DNA of 64,000 bases, from NCBI RefSeq assembly GCF_028369105.1, contig NZ_JAQNDO010000001.1, positions 10,944,501-11,008,500 of the forward strand. Direction: 5' to 3'. Source of the stretch: Polyangium mundeleinium. GTDB taxonomy: Bacteria > Myxococcota_A > Polyangia > Polyangiales > Polyangiaceae. Positions 1 through 6,874 of the stretch are shown here, piece by piece. The translations under genes and the position numbers were made by a program. How positions within the stretch are numbered: position 1 is the stretch's first letter; every line of letters starts with the position of its first letter. Under the pieces are notes generated by a model. It was not told the DNA's origin, did no database searches, and saw only the letters and a list, made by a program, of their open reading frames with translations.

Positions 1-481
1 TCGCAGTCGGCTTTTTGCCGGGGGTGCCGTCCTTCGGCGTGGCGCCCTCCTCGGCCGCGGGAGGGGTCTCCTCCTCGGCCGGCGGCGTTGGGGGCGTGAA
101 ATGGACGAGGACGCGGATGCGCGCGGGGATGGGCTTGCCGTTGCGGGTGGCGGGCTCGAAGCGCCAGCCGGGCGCGGCGCGAGACGCGGCCTCGGTGAAG
201 GGAGCGTCCCCGGAGACGATACGCGCCTCTTTGACGCTGCCATCCGCGGCGACGGTGACGTCGAGCATGACGTCCGCCTCGCCCGTGAGGCCCGGTTCGG
301 TCGGATAAGCGGCCTCGAGCGCGGCGAGCGGACGAGGCGGGACGAGGACAGGCGCCGCAGGGGGAGCTGCGGCAGGCGGAGCGGGCGCTGGCTTCTGGGG
401 TTCGTCGGCGTGCGCAGGGGAAGCGGCAAAAAGAAGGAGAGCCGAGAAGACAAGGAGGGGCTTCAAAGACGCGCGTTTCAT
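1..481 (-). CDS. TonB C-terminal-domain protein, 5' part only (runs off the window)
   Basis: The first 160 codons of a minus-strand gene that continues past the left edge. It starts at ATG 481 with a Sec signal peptide (MKRASLKPLLVF, hydrophobic core, cleavage near SPAHA). A Pro/Ala-rich linker follows, then a TonB C-terminal fold (about residues 57-125) with the family pattern of a repeated beta strand, DVTVAADGSVKEARIV and GWRFEPATRNGKPIPARI. The last visible part is acidic and Pro-rich. A TonB domain directly after a signal peptide, with no membrane anchor, is unlike classical TonB. In myxobacteria it often precedes a TonB-dependent-receptor plug and barrel in one polypeptide, so a receptor fusion is likely but lies outside the window. 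No strong ribosome-binding site is visible. Confidence 0.75.
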   Translation of the reverse strand, partial: MKRASLKPLLVFSALLLFAASPAHADEPQKPAPAPPAAAPPAAPVLVPPRPLAALEAAYPTEPGLTGEADVMLDVTVAADGSVKEARIVSGDAPFTEAASRAAPGWRFEPATRNGKPIPARIRVLVHFTPPTPPAEEETPPAAEEGATPKDGTPGKKPTA

Positions 482-539
482 CGCCAGTCCGCTACATCTC
501 ACGACTCGAGGGACGATGGGTTAAATAGTGTAAAGTGCA

Positions 540-588
540 CGTTTTCGCCCCAGGGGCGAAGCGTCAGCCAGCCCTCAGGGCGAAAACG
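540..588 (-). terminator. Inverted repeat between the Uma2 gene and the TonB-domain gene
   Basis: An 11-bp perfect inverted repeat (CGTTTTCGCCC at 540-550, GGGCGAAAACG at 578-588) encloses 27 nt. A second perfect hairpin, TTCGCCCC/A/GGGGCGAA at 544-560, uses the same left arm, so the two folds exclude each other. It lies downstream of the Uma2 stop and upstream of the TonB-domain start on the minus strand. There is only a weak T-rich stretch after it, so it could be a terminator or a leader structure. Confidence 0.45.
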
Positions 589-623
589 GTGGGTCTTCAG
601 CCTCGATTTTGATTCGAGGGACG

Positions 624-1244
624 TTATCGCTCGCCGGGGAACCCTTCCACGGGATCGTCGTCGTCGCCGCCGAACAACGCGCCGACCGAGAGCTCGACGG
701 CCTCGAAAGGCTCGGCCCGCACGCGCACATCACGGCCGGCCGCGATCACGAAGAGGTATCCCTCCCGCGTCCAGCGAAAGACGCTGAGGGATTCCTCCAT
801 CGGATCCACGATCCAGTAATGGGGCACGCCGAACTGGTGGTAATGGTTCAGCTTCTTCACGCGGTCCGTGCCGGGATTCGAGGGCGAAAGGACCTCGCAG
901 ACCCAGTCCGGCCGGATGCGAATCGGCGTGCCCTTGGGCCTCTCCGGGACATGCTCGCGGCGCCAACCGACGACGTCGGGGCGGTAGACCTGCGTCGGGG
1001 CGAACTCCACTTCGACTTCGGTGTAGATCCACCATCCGCCAGGAAACGCGCCGCCGGAAGGACGGCGCTGGAACGGTCCTTTGAGACGCGCGACGACCGC
1101 AGATTGCGCATCGCCGTGCTCGCCCGTGGGAGCCGCCTTGCGGACGAGCTCGCCGTCGATGATCTCGTGAACACGCTCCTCAGGCGGGATCGCGAGCAGG
1201 TCGGCGACGGTTGCATGCTGGCGACGTTTGAAGGTGGAGGACAT
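624..1244 (-). CDS. Uma2 family (DUF820) endonuclease-like protein
   Basis: A 206-residue protein of the Uma2 family, which has a PD-(D/E)XK nuclease-like fold of unclear biological role. Visible landmarks are YRPDVVGW (first acidic residue), PDWVCEVLSPSN (the E-V-L-S-P-S signature), a following KKLNHYHQFGV, and HYWIVDP near the end of the core. These are the usual catalytic-core positions in the usual order. The start is taken at ATG 1244 (MSSTFKRRQ), because the in-frame extension upstream to 1382 would run into the divergent ppdK start at 1369. The C-terminus is acidic (GGDDDDP). It stands alone, divergent from ppdK; the 124 nt between the two starts show no recognisable site. Confidence 0.8.
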   Translation of the reverse strand: MSSTFKRRQHATVADLLAIPPEERVHEIIDGELVRKAAPTGEHGDAQSAVVARLKGPFQRRPSGGAFPGGWWIYTEVEVEFAPTQVYRPDVVGWRREHVPERPKGTPIRIRPDWVCEVLSPSNPGTDRVKKLNHYHQFGVPHYWIVDPMEESLSVFRWTREGYLFVIAAGRDVRVRAEPFEAVELSVGALFGGDDDDPVEGFPGER

Positions 1245-1368
1245 GGGAGCGTCCGAGCCTACCTCTGGCTGGTTTTCCATGCACGTACATCTGCGTGGAG
1301 CCGCCTGCGGTTGCGTGTTTCGAAAACTTTTCTTGCGCCCGTCACCCCAAACATGGAAGGAAGCCGCC

Positions 1369-4128
1369 ATGGCGAAGCGCATCTATTTCTTCGGCGGCGG
1401 TCAGGCCGACGGCGACGGAACCCAGAAGCCGCTCCTCGGCGGCAAGGGCGCAGGGCTCCACGAAATGACCCGGCTCGGCATCCCCGTGCCGCCGGGCTTC
1501 ACGATCACCACCGAGGTCTGTACGGCCTTCTTCGCCTCCAGGGAGCAGATCCCGGAAGGCCTCCTCGACGAGGCTCGCGCGGCCATCCGTCGGGTGGAGG
1601 AGATCGTCGGCACCCGCTTCGGCGACCCGGAGAACCCGCTGCTCGTGAGCGTCCGCTCCGGCGCCCGCGCCTCGATGCCCGGCATGATGGACACGATCCT
1701 GAACCTCGGCCTGAACGAGACGATCGTGGCCGGGCTCGGCGCACGCACCCAAAACCCCCGCTTCGCCCTCGACGCCTACCGCCGGTTCATCGTGACATAC
1801 GCAGACGTCGTGCTCGGGCTGCATCGGAAGCGCTTCGACGACGCGCTGGAGATCGCCCGGCGCAAGGCCGCCGCCGCGCGCGGGATGGTCGAGGCCCAAA
1901 GGCTCACGGTGGCCGAGCTCCAGCGAAAGCTGCCCGACTCGATGTTCGACGAGGAGACGCTGCGCTCGCTCGTGAAGGAGCAGCGCCGCATCGTGAAGGA
2001 GGAGACGGGGACACCGTTCCCCGACGATCCGTGGACGCAACTCGAAGGCGCGATCGTCGCGGTCTTCCGGAGCTGGAACAACAACCGCGCCAAGACGTAC
2101 CGCAAGATGCACGACATCCCCGAGGCGTGGGGCACGGCGTGCAACGTGCAAGCGATGGTCTTCGGCAACCTGAGCGAGGACTCCGGCACGGGCGTGGCCT
2201 TCACGCGGGACCCGTCGACAGGCGAGAAGCGCTTCTTCGGCGAGTGGCTGCCGAACGCGCAAGGCGAGGACGTCGTGGCCGGCGTGCGCACGCCCAACCC
2301 GATCGCGAAGGGCCAAGGCAACGACGAAGCCTCGCTCGAGGCGCGCATGCCCGAGGCCTACGCGGAGCTCGTGCGCACGCAGGAGCGGCTGGAGAAGCAT
2401 TTCCGCGACATGCAGGACCTCGAGTTCACCGTGCAGTCGGGCAAGCTCTACCTGCTCCAGACGCGGAACGGGAAGCGGACAGGGCGGGCGAGCGTGCGGA
2501 TCGCCGTGGAGATGGCGAAGGAGGGGCTCATCGACCAGCGCGAGGCCGTGATGCGCGTCGACCCGGCGTCGATCGAGCAGCTCCTGCACCCGACGATCGA
2601 CCCGAAGGCGCCGAAGAAGCTCCTGGCGAAGGGTCTGCCGGCGAGCCCGGGCGCGGCGAGCGGGCAGGTGGTCTTCCACGCGGACGAGGCGGAGCGAAAG
2701 GCGGCGCAAGGCCTGCCCGTGATCCTCGTGCGCGCCGAGACGTCGCCCGAGGACATTCACGGGATGAAGGCCGCGAACGGCATCCTGACGGCGCGCGGCG
2801 GCATGACGAGCCACGCAGCGGTCGTCGCGCGAGGCATGGGCAAGTGCTGCGTCGCAGGCTGCTCGGCGGTCGCCGTGAGCTACGAGACGGCCACGATGAC
2901 CGTGACGATCTACGACGAGCTCGGCCGGCCCACGGACACGGTGAGCGTGAAGGGGGGCGACGTGATCACGCTCGACGGCGCGACCGGCTCGGTTTACCTC
3001 GGCGCGATCCCAACGGCGCCGGCCTCGCTGTCGGCGGAGTACGAAGAGCTGATGCGCTGGGCCGACACGGCGCGGCGGCTGAAGGTGCTGGCGAACGCGG
3101 ACACGGGCGCGGACGCGCGGACGGCCCGCTCGTATGGGGCCGAAGGCATTGGCCTCTGCCGCACCGAGCACATGTTCTTCGACGACAAACGTATCGCGGC
3201 GGTGCGGGAAATGATCCTCGCCCGCGACGTGGACGCGCGAAAAGCAGCGCTCGCGAAGCTCCTGCCCTACCAGCGCGAGGACTTCACCGCGATCTTCCAG
3301 GAAATGGCGGGCCTGCCCGTGACGATCCGCCTGCTCGATCCGCCGCTGCACGAGTTCCTGCCGCAGGAGCGCAAACAGATCGAGGACCTCGCGGCGACGA
3401 TGAAGGTCCGGCCGGCAGAGCTCGTGCGGAAGGTGGAGGAGCTCCACGAGCTGAACCCGATGCTCGGCCACCGCGGCTGCCGCCTCGGCGTGACGTTCCC
3501 CGAGATCAACGAGATGCAAGCCCGCGCGATCTTCGAGGCCGCGTGCGATGTGGCCGCGAAAGGCGCCGCTCCGAAGCTCGAGATCATGATTCCGCTGGCA
3601 ATGACGCGGAAGGAGCTCGCGCTGGCCAAAACGACGATCGAGCGGGTGGCGAGCGAGGTGTTCGCCGAAAAGGGCCGGTCGGTGTCGTACCTGTTCGGCA
3701 CGATGATCGAGCTGCCGCGCGCGGCCCTGCGCGCCTCCGAGCTCGCCGAGGAGGCCGAGTTCTTCAGCTTCGGCACGAATGATTTGACGCAGACCACGAT
3801 GGGCATCTCGCGCGACGACGCCGGGAAATTCCTCGGTGCCTACGTGGAGGCGGCCATCCTGCCGAGAGACCCGTTCACGAGCCTCGATACGGAGGGCGTG
3901 GGCGAGCTCGTGGCAATCGCCTGCGAGCGCGGCCGAAAGACGCGGGCAAACCTGGAGCTCGGCGTGTGCGGCGAACATGGCGGCGACCCGGCCTCGATTC
4001 GGTTCTTCGAGCGCGTGAAGCTCGATTACGTGTCGTGCTCGCCCCTGCGTGTGCCGATCGCCCGGCTCGCGGCGGCGCAGGCGGCGCTCGCCGAAGGCGC
4101 TGCGACGACGGTCCAGACGACGGCGTAG
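1369..4128 (+). CDS. ppdK: Pyruvate, phosphate dikinase
   Basis: A 919-residue enzyme that interconverts pyruvate, ATP and phosphate with phosphoenolpyruvate, AMP and pyrophosphate in the cytoplasm. The N-terminal ATP-grasp domain begins FFGGG and LGGKGAGLHEM. The central phosphohistidine domain has GGMTSHAAVVARGMGKCC, with catalytic His482 and the regulatory Thr480 two residues before it. The C-terminal PEP/pyruvate barrel includes GLCRTEHMF, LNPMLGHRGCRLG and GVCGEHGGDP with acid/base Cys867. Length and domain order are normal for the family. ATG 1369 is chosen because GGAAGG lies 8 nt upstream; the longer in-frame extension from 1228 lacks family similarity. The gene is monocistronic, followed by a strong terminator at 4136. 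Confidence 0.97.
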   Translation: MAKRIYFFGGGQADGDGTQKPLLGGKGAGLHEMTRLGIPVPPGFTITTEVCTAFFASREQIPEGLLDEARAAIRRVEEIVGTRFGDPENPLLVSVRSGARASMPGMMDTILNLGLNETIVAGLGARTQNPRFALDAYRRFIVTYADVVLGLHRKRFDDALEIARRKAAAARGMVEAQRLTVAELQRKLPDSMFDEETLRSLVKEQRRIVKEETGTPFPDDPWTQLEGAIVAVFRSWNNNRAKTYRKMHDIPEAWGTACNVQAMVFGNLSEDSGTGVAFTRDPSTGEKRFFGEWLPNAQGEDVVAGVRTPNPIAKGQGNDEASLEARMPEAYAELVRTQERLEKHFRDMQDLEFTVQSGKLYLLQTRNGKRTGRASVRIAVEMAKEGLIDQREAVMRVDPASIEQLLHPTIDPKAPKKLLAKGLPASPGAASGQVVFHADEAERKAAQGLPVILVRAETSPEDIHGMKAANGILTARGGMTSHAAVVARGMGKCCVAGCSAVAVSYETATMTVTIYDELGRPTDTVSVKGGDVITLDGATGSVYLGAIPTAPASLSAEYEELMRWADTARRLKVLANADTGADARTARSYGAEGIGLCRTEHMFFDDKRIAAVREMILARDVDARKAALAKLLPYQREDFTAIFQEMAGLPVTIRLLDPPLHEFLPQERKQIEDLAATMKVRPAELVRKVEELHELNPMLGHRGCRLGVTFPEINEMQARAIFEAACDVAAKGAAPKLEIMIPLAMTRKELALAKTTIERVASEVFAEKGRSVSYLFGTMIELPRAALRASELAEEAEFFSFGTNDLTQTTMGISRDDAGKFLGAYVEAAILPRDPFTSLDTEGVGELVAIACERGRKTRANLELGVCGEHGGDPASIRFFERVKLDYVSCSPLRVPIARLAAAQAALAEGAATTVQTTA

Positions 4129-4135
4129 TCCCTCA

Positions 4136-4174
4136 CCGCGGGGGGTCTCCCATCGGGCCGACCCCCGCGGTTTT
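4136..4174 (+). terminator. Rho-independent terminator of ppdK
   Basis: GC-rich stem made of 4136-4147 (CCGCGGGGGGTC) and 4160-4170 (GACCCCCGCGG), 11 pairs with one bulged G, a 12-nt loop, and TTTT at 4171-4174. It begins 8 nt after the ppdK stop codon. Confidence 0.8.
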
Positions 4175-4250
4175 CGCGGCACGAGCATGCCGGGCGGGAT
4201 GGCATTCCATCCTGCCGATCCTTTCCCAGCTTTCACACAAGATACCGAAG

Positions 4251-4949
4251 GGCCGAGCGAGCATCCGCGAGCGTATACGCTCGCCGCGCGCCTCGTCCGG
4301 AGGCTTCGTCACGTGCGTGTCGCGTCGCAGCGCGGAGAAGCTTTCGCCGCTCGTCGACGCCATCGCCGCGGGCGGCGGCCTCGCGCACGCGATCGGCTGC
4401 GATGCACGCAAGGAGGACGACGTCATCGCGACGGTCGAGCGCATCGAGCGCGAGATCGCGCCCATCGAGGTCTACGTCTTCAACGTGGGCGCGAACGTCC
4501 CGTGCAGCATCCTCGACGAGACCTCTCGCAAGTACATGAAGATCTGGGAGATGGCCTGCTTCGGGGGGTTCCTGACGGCACGCGAGGTGGCCAAGCGCAT
4601 GGTGGCGCGCGGGCGCGGGACCATGCTCTTCACAGGCGCGACCGCGAGCGTGCGCGGCTCCGCAAATTTCGCGGCGTTCGCCGGAGCAAAACACGCGCTG
4701 CGCGCCCTCGCGCAGAGCATGGCGCGCGAGCTCGGTCCGCGGGGCGTTCACGTGGCGCACGTCATCGTCGACGGCGCGATCGACACCGCCTTCATCCGCG
4801 ACAACCTGCCCGCGCTTTACGCGAAGAAGGACGAGGGCGGCATCCTCGACCCGGACCACATCGCGGAGAACTACTGGCACCTCCACAGCCAGCCGCGCGA
4901 CGCGTGGACGTTCGAACTCGATCTCCGCCCGTGGATCGAGAAGTGGTGA
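4251..4949 (+). pseudogene. SDR-family oxidoreductase lacking its Rossmann glycine motif (probable N-terminal remnant)
   Basis: From about 4300 the frame encodes a clear short-chain dehydrogenase: CVSRRSAEKLSPLVDAI, an N-V-G-A-N strand (VFNVGANVPCS), FTGATASVRGS, and FAAFAGAKHALRALAQSMAR followed by VHVAHVIVDGAI. Phe replacing the usual catalytic Tyr in the YxxxK position (F-A-G-A-K) is, as I recall, normal for this subfamily. What is missing is the N-terminal glycine-rich dinucleotide loop. Before CVSRR the frame reads GRASIRERIRSPRASSGG with no start codon except GTG 4317, which would begin after the loop. A neighbouring frame gives RAYTLAARL there, which suggests small indels scrambled the first 25-30 codons. 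It may be a pseudogene, or translated in shortened form. Confidence 0.55.
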
Positions 4950-5123
4950 GGTCATCTCGTCCGGCGTCGGCACAGGACCGTACGAACCCCCCTCCCGTTC
5001 GAGGCGCGCGAAGCAGCGGAACGAAGGGAAGCTGCGCCGCGCGAGGGATGTGAGGGGGGCCGACCGTAGCCCCCCACGCTGGGGTGACTTTACTCCGGCC
5101 GCAAGGCGAGGCACCTTTGCCCC

Positions 5124-5846
5124 ATGGGCATCTTCGACCGGATGGGCAAGGTCATCTCGAGCAACGTCAACGCGCTCCTCGACAAGGCGGAAGACCCGAA
5201 AAAGTCGGTCGATTTGATCGTCGAGGAGATGAAGGACCAGATCCGCGCGGCGCGCAAGGAGCTGGTCGAGGCGGTGGCGGCCGAGAAGGTGCTGCGCAAG
5301 AAGGTCGACGAAATCGACGCCGAGACGGCGAAGTGGGAGCGGCGCGCCGAGCTCGCCCTGAAGGCCGGTGACGAGTCGCTCGCGCGCGAGGCGCTCGTGC
5401 AGAAGAAGCGCATCATCGCCGAGCGAGACCGCGCCGAAGCGCTGCGCGCCGAACAACGCGCGGCCGCGCTGAACATGAAGCGCGAGCTCGAACGCATGGA
5501 GCAGAAGCAGCAGGAGCTCGAAGCGCGCAAGGGGACGATCGCCTCGCAGCTCCAGCAGGCGAAGGCCGGCGGCGGGGCCGAGGGGCTCGGGGCGCGCGGC
5601 AGCACGGGCGGCGCGTTCGCCGAGTTCCGGCGCATGGAAGACAAGATCGAGGGCAAGGTCGCCGAGGTGACCGCCGCCCGCGAGCTCGACGACGCGCTCC
5701 GCGGAGGCGGGATGTCTGACATGGAGCTGGAGTCGAAGTTCGCGCAGCTCGAAGGCGGCGGGACGATCTCGAAGGACGGCAAGCCCTCGAACCCCGAGAT
5801 CGACGACGAGCTCGCCGCGCTGAAGAAGAAGATCCGGATCGGCTGA
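5124..5846 (+). CDS. pspA: PspA/IM30 family membrane-stress protein
   Basis: A 240-residue, almost wholly helical protein of the PspA/IM30/Vipp1 family, peripheral inner-membrane scaffold proteins of the ESCRT-III superfamily that respond to envelope stress. It starts MGIFDRMGKVISSNVNALLD, the typical amphipathic membrane-binding helix 1. Then comes DPKKSVDLIVEEMKDQI and long charged coiled coil (about residues 30-150, rich in KREL, EQKQQ and similar). A Gly-rich break (AGGGAEGLGARGSTGG) separates a C-terminal helical segment. Size fits the family. No pspBC or pspF is adjacent, so the regulation seen in Escherichia coli cannot be assumed. The ribosome site is weak (AGGCGAGG about 12 nt upstream). 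Confidence 0.9.
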   Translation: MGIFDRMGKVISSNVNALLDKAEDPKKSVDLIVEEMKDQIRAARKELVEAVAAEKVLRKKVDEIDAETAKWERRAELALKAGDESLAREALVQKKRIIAERDRAEALRAEQRAAALNMKRELERMEQKQQELEARKGTIASQLQQAKAGGGAEGLGARGSTGGAFAEFRRMEDKIEGKVAEVTAARELDDALRGGGMSDMELESKFAQLEGGGTISKDGKPSNPEIDDELAALKKKIRIG

Positions 5847-5860
5847 ACGCCGAAAGGCGT
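5847..5860. terminator. Short hairpin between convergent stop codons
   Basis: ACGCC-GAAA-GGCGT fills the 13 nt between the pspA stop (5844-5846) and the stop of the opposite gene (5860-5862). The GAAA tetraloop and convergent position suggest a shared bidirectional end signal, although no T tract follows. Confidence 0.45.
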
Positions 5861-6780
5861 CAGGGCAGGTCGGCGCAGCAGCGGAAGCCGGTCCCCGAGT
5901 TGCTGAGCCCGCGTGCCAAGCTTGTGCTCGCGGAGGAGCAATCCATGTCGTGGTCCGTGCTCGTGTAGCCACCTCCGCGGCGCCGGCAGGGGTTCTCCGC
6001 GGGCATTCCGCCGGTCGGCTCGTCGCAGGAATCCTCCCACTCCCACACGTTCCCGCTCATATCGAAGATCCCCGGGAACCCGCCCTCGCACATCGGCAGG
6101 CTCTTGACCGGGACGACGTCACCGTTTGCGGAACCCTGGCCATTGCAGGCCGTCACATTGAACTCGCCTTCGTAGGGGTAGCTCTTCGTGCCCCCGCCCG
6201 TACAGGCGTTGTGCCATTGGCTCTTCGCGGGGCTGCCGGCGGGTACGGTGAACGGCAGGGCCCCCCCGCTGATCTGGCCGCAAAGACGCTTGCCGTGCGC
6301 AGCACAGAACGCGAACGCGTCACACCAGTCTACGTCCGCGACCGGCAGGCTGTCCTTCGCCGGTGTCTTCGAGGGTGCAAGCATCGTGTTCCCCTCGCAT
6401 TGCGCAGGCTGCACCACCGTCGGCTTCGTCTCCACCCATTCGAGGTACTGGAGGTTCGTGACCTCGGTGCTGTCGATGCAATAAAACGGTCCCCCGTTCG
6501 GAGCCTGCACCATCACCATGGTCGGCGTGTTGGGGATGTCGGGGCACGCCAGCGGACCCCCGCCCGAGCCGCCCGAGCCGCCCGCCGACGAACTCGACGA
6601 CGAACTCGCGTCCCCACCCATGCCGGCGGCGCCGCCGCCCCCACCTGCGCCGCCGGTTCCGCCCGTCGCCCCCGATCCGCTCGGTTCAGGCGGCGGTGCG
6701 TCGATCCCCCCACCGCCGAAGCACCCAGCCGCGATCACGAGCGGGCAAGCAAGAAGCAGGAAAGAAACGGCGACGCGCAT
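5860..6780 (-). CDS. Lipoprotein with SUMF1 (formylglycine-generating-enzyme-like) domain
   Basis: A 306-residue lipoprotein. ATG 6780 opens MRVAVSFLLLACPLVIAAGC, a textbook lipobox. A low-complexity Gly/Ser linker (about residues 22-75, GGTGGAGGGGG and a run of seven Ser) carries a C-terminal SUMF1 fold: YCIDSTEVTN, PVADVDWCDAFAFCAAHGKRL, GIFDMSGNVWEWEDSC and a final GTGFRCC. These match the structural core of formylglycine-generating enzymes. The catalytic CxxxxC pair expected after RGGSY/F is not intact, because here it reads RGGGYTSTDHDMDC with only the second Cys. I therefore infer a binding or structural SUMF1-fold protein rather than a sulfatase activator. The in-frame extension upstream of 6780 has no signal peptide and is not used. 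Confidence 0.82.
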   Translation of the reverse strand: MRVAVSFLLLACPLVIAAGCFGGGGIDAPPPEPSGSGATGGTGGAGGGGGAAGMGGDASSSSSSSAGGSGGSGGGPLACPDIPNTPTMVMVQAPNGGPFYCIDSTEVTNLQYLEWVETKPTVVQPAQCEGNTMLAPSKTPAKDSLPVADVDWCDAFAFCAAHGKRLCGQISGGALPFTVPAGSPAKSQWHNACTGGGTKSYPYEGEFNVTACNGQGSANGDVVPVKSLPMCEGGFPGIFDMSGNVWEWEDSCDEPTGGMPAENPCRRRGGGYTSTDHDMDCSSASTSLARGLSNSGTGFRCCADLP

Positions 6781-6874
6781 GATCCGACGATGACACACGT
6801 CGCCCGCGAACTGCAACGGGGGAGCGATGGACGGGACGGACGCACATGTCGTCCGCACCATGCCGAGCGTCGGC

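Noticed and set aside
1342-4236. 964-codon frame antisense to ppdK
   Set aside because: The sense frame is unmistakable PPDK with active-site residues; the antisense product is Arg/His-rich and motif-free.
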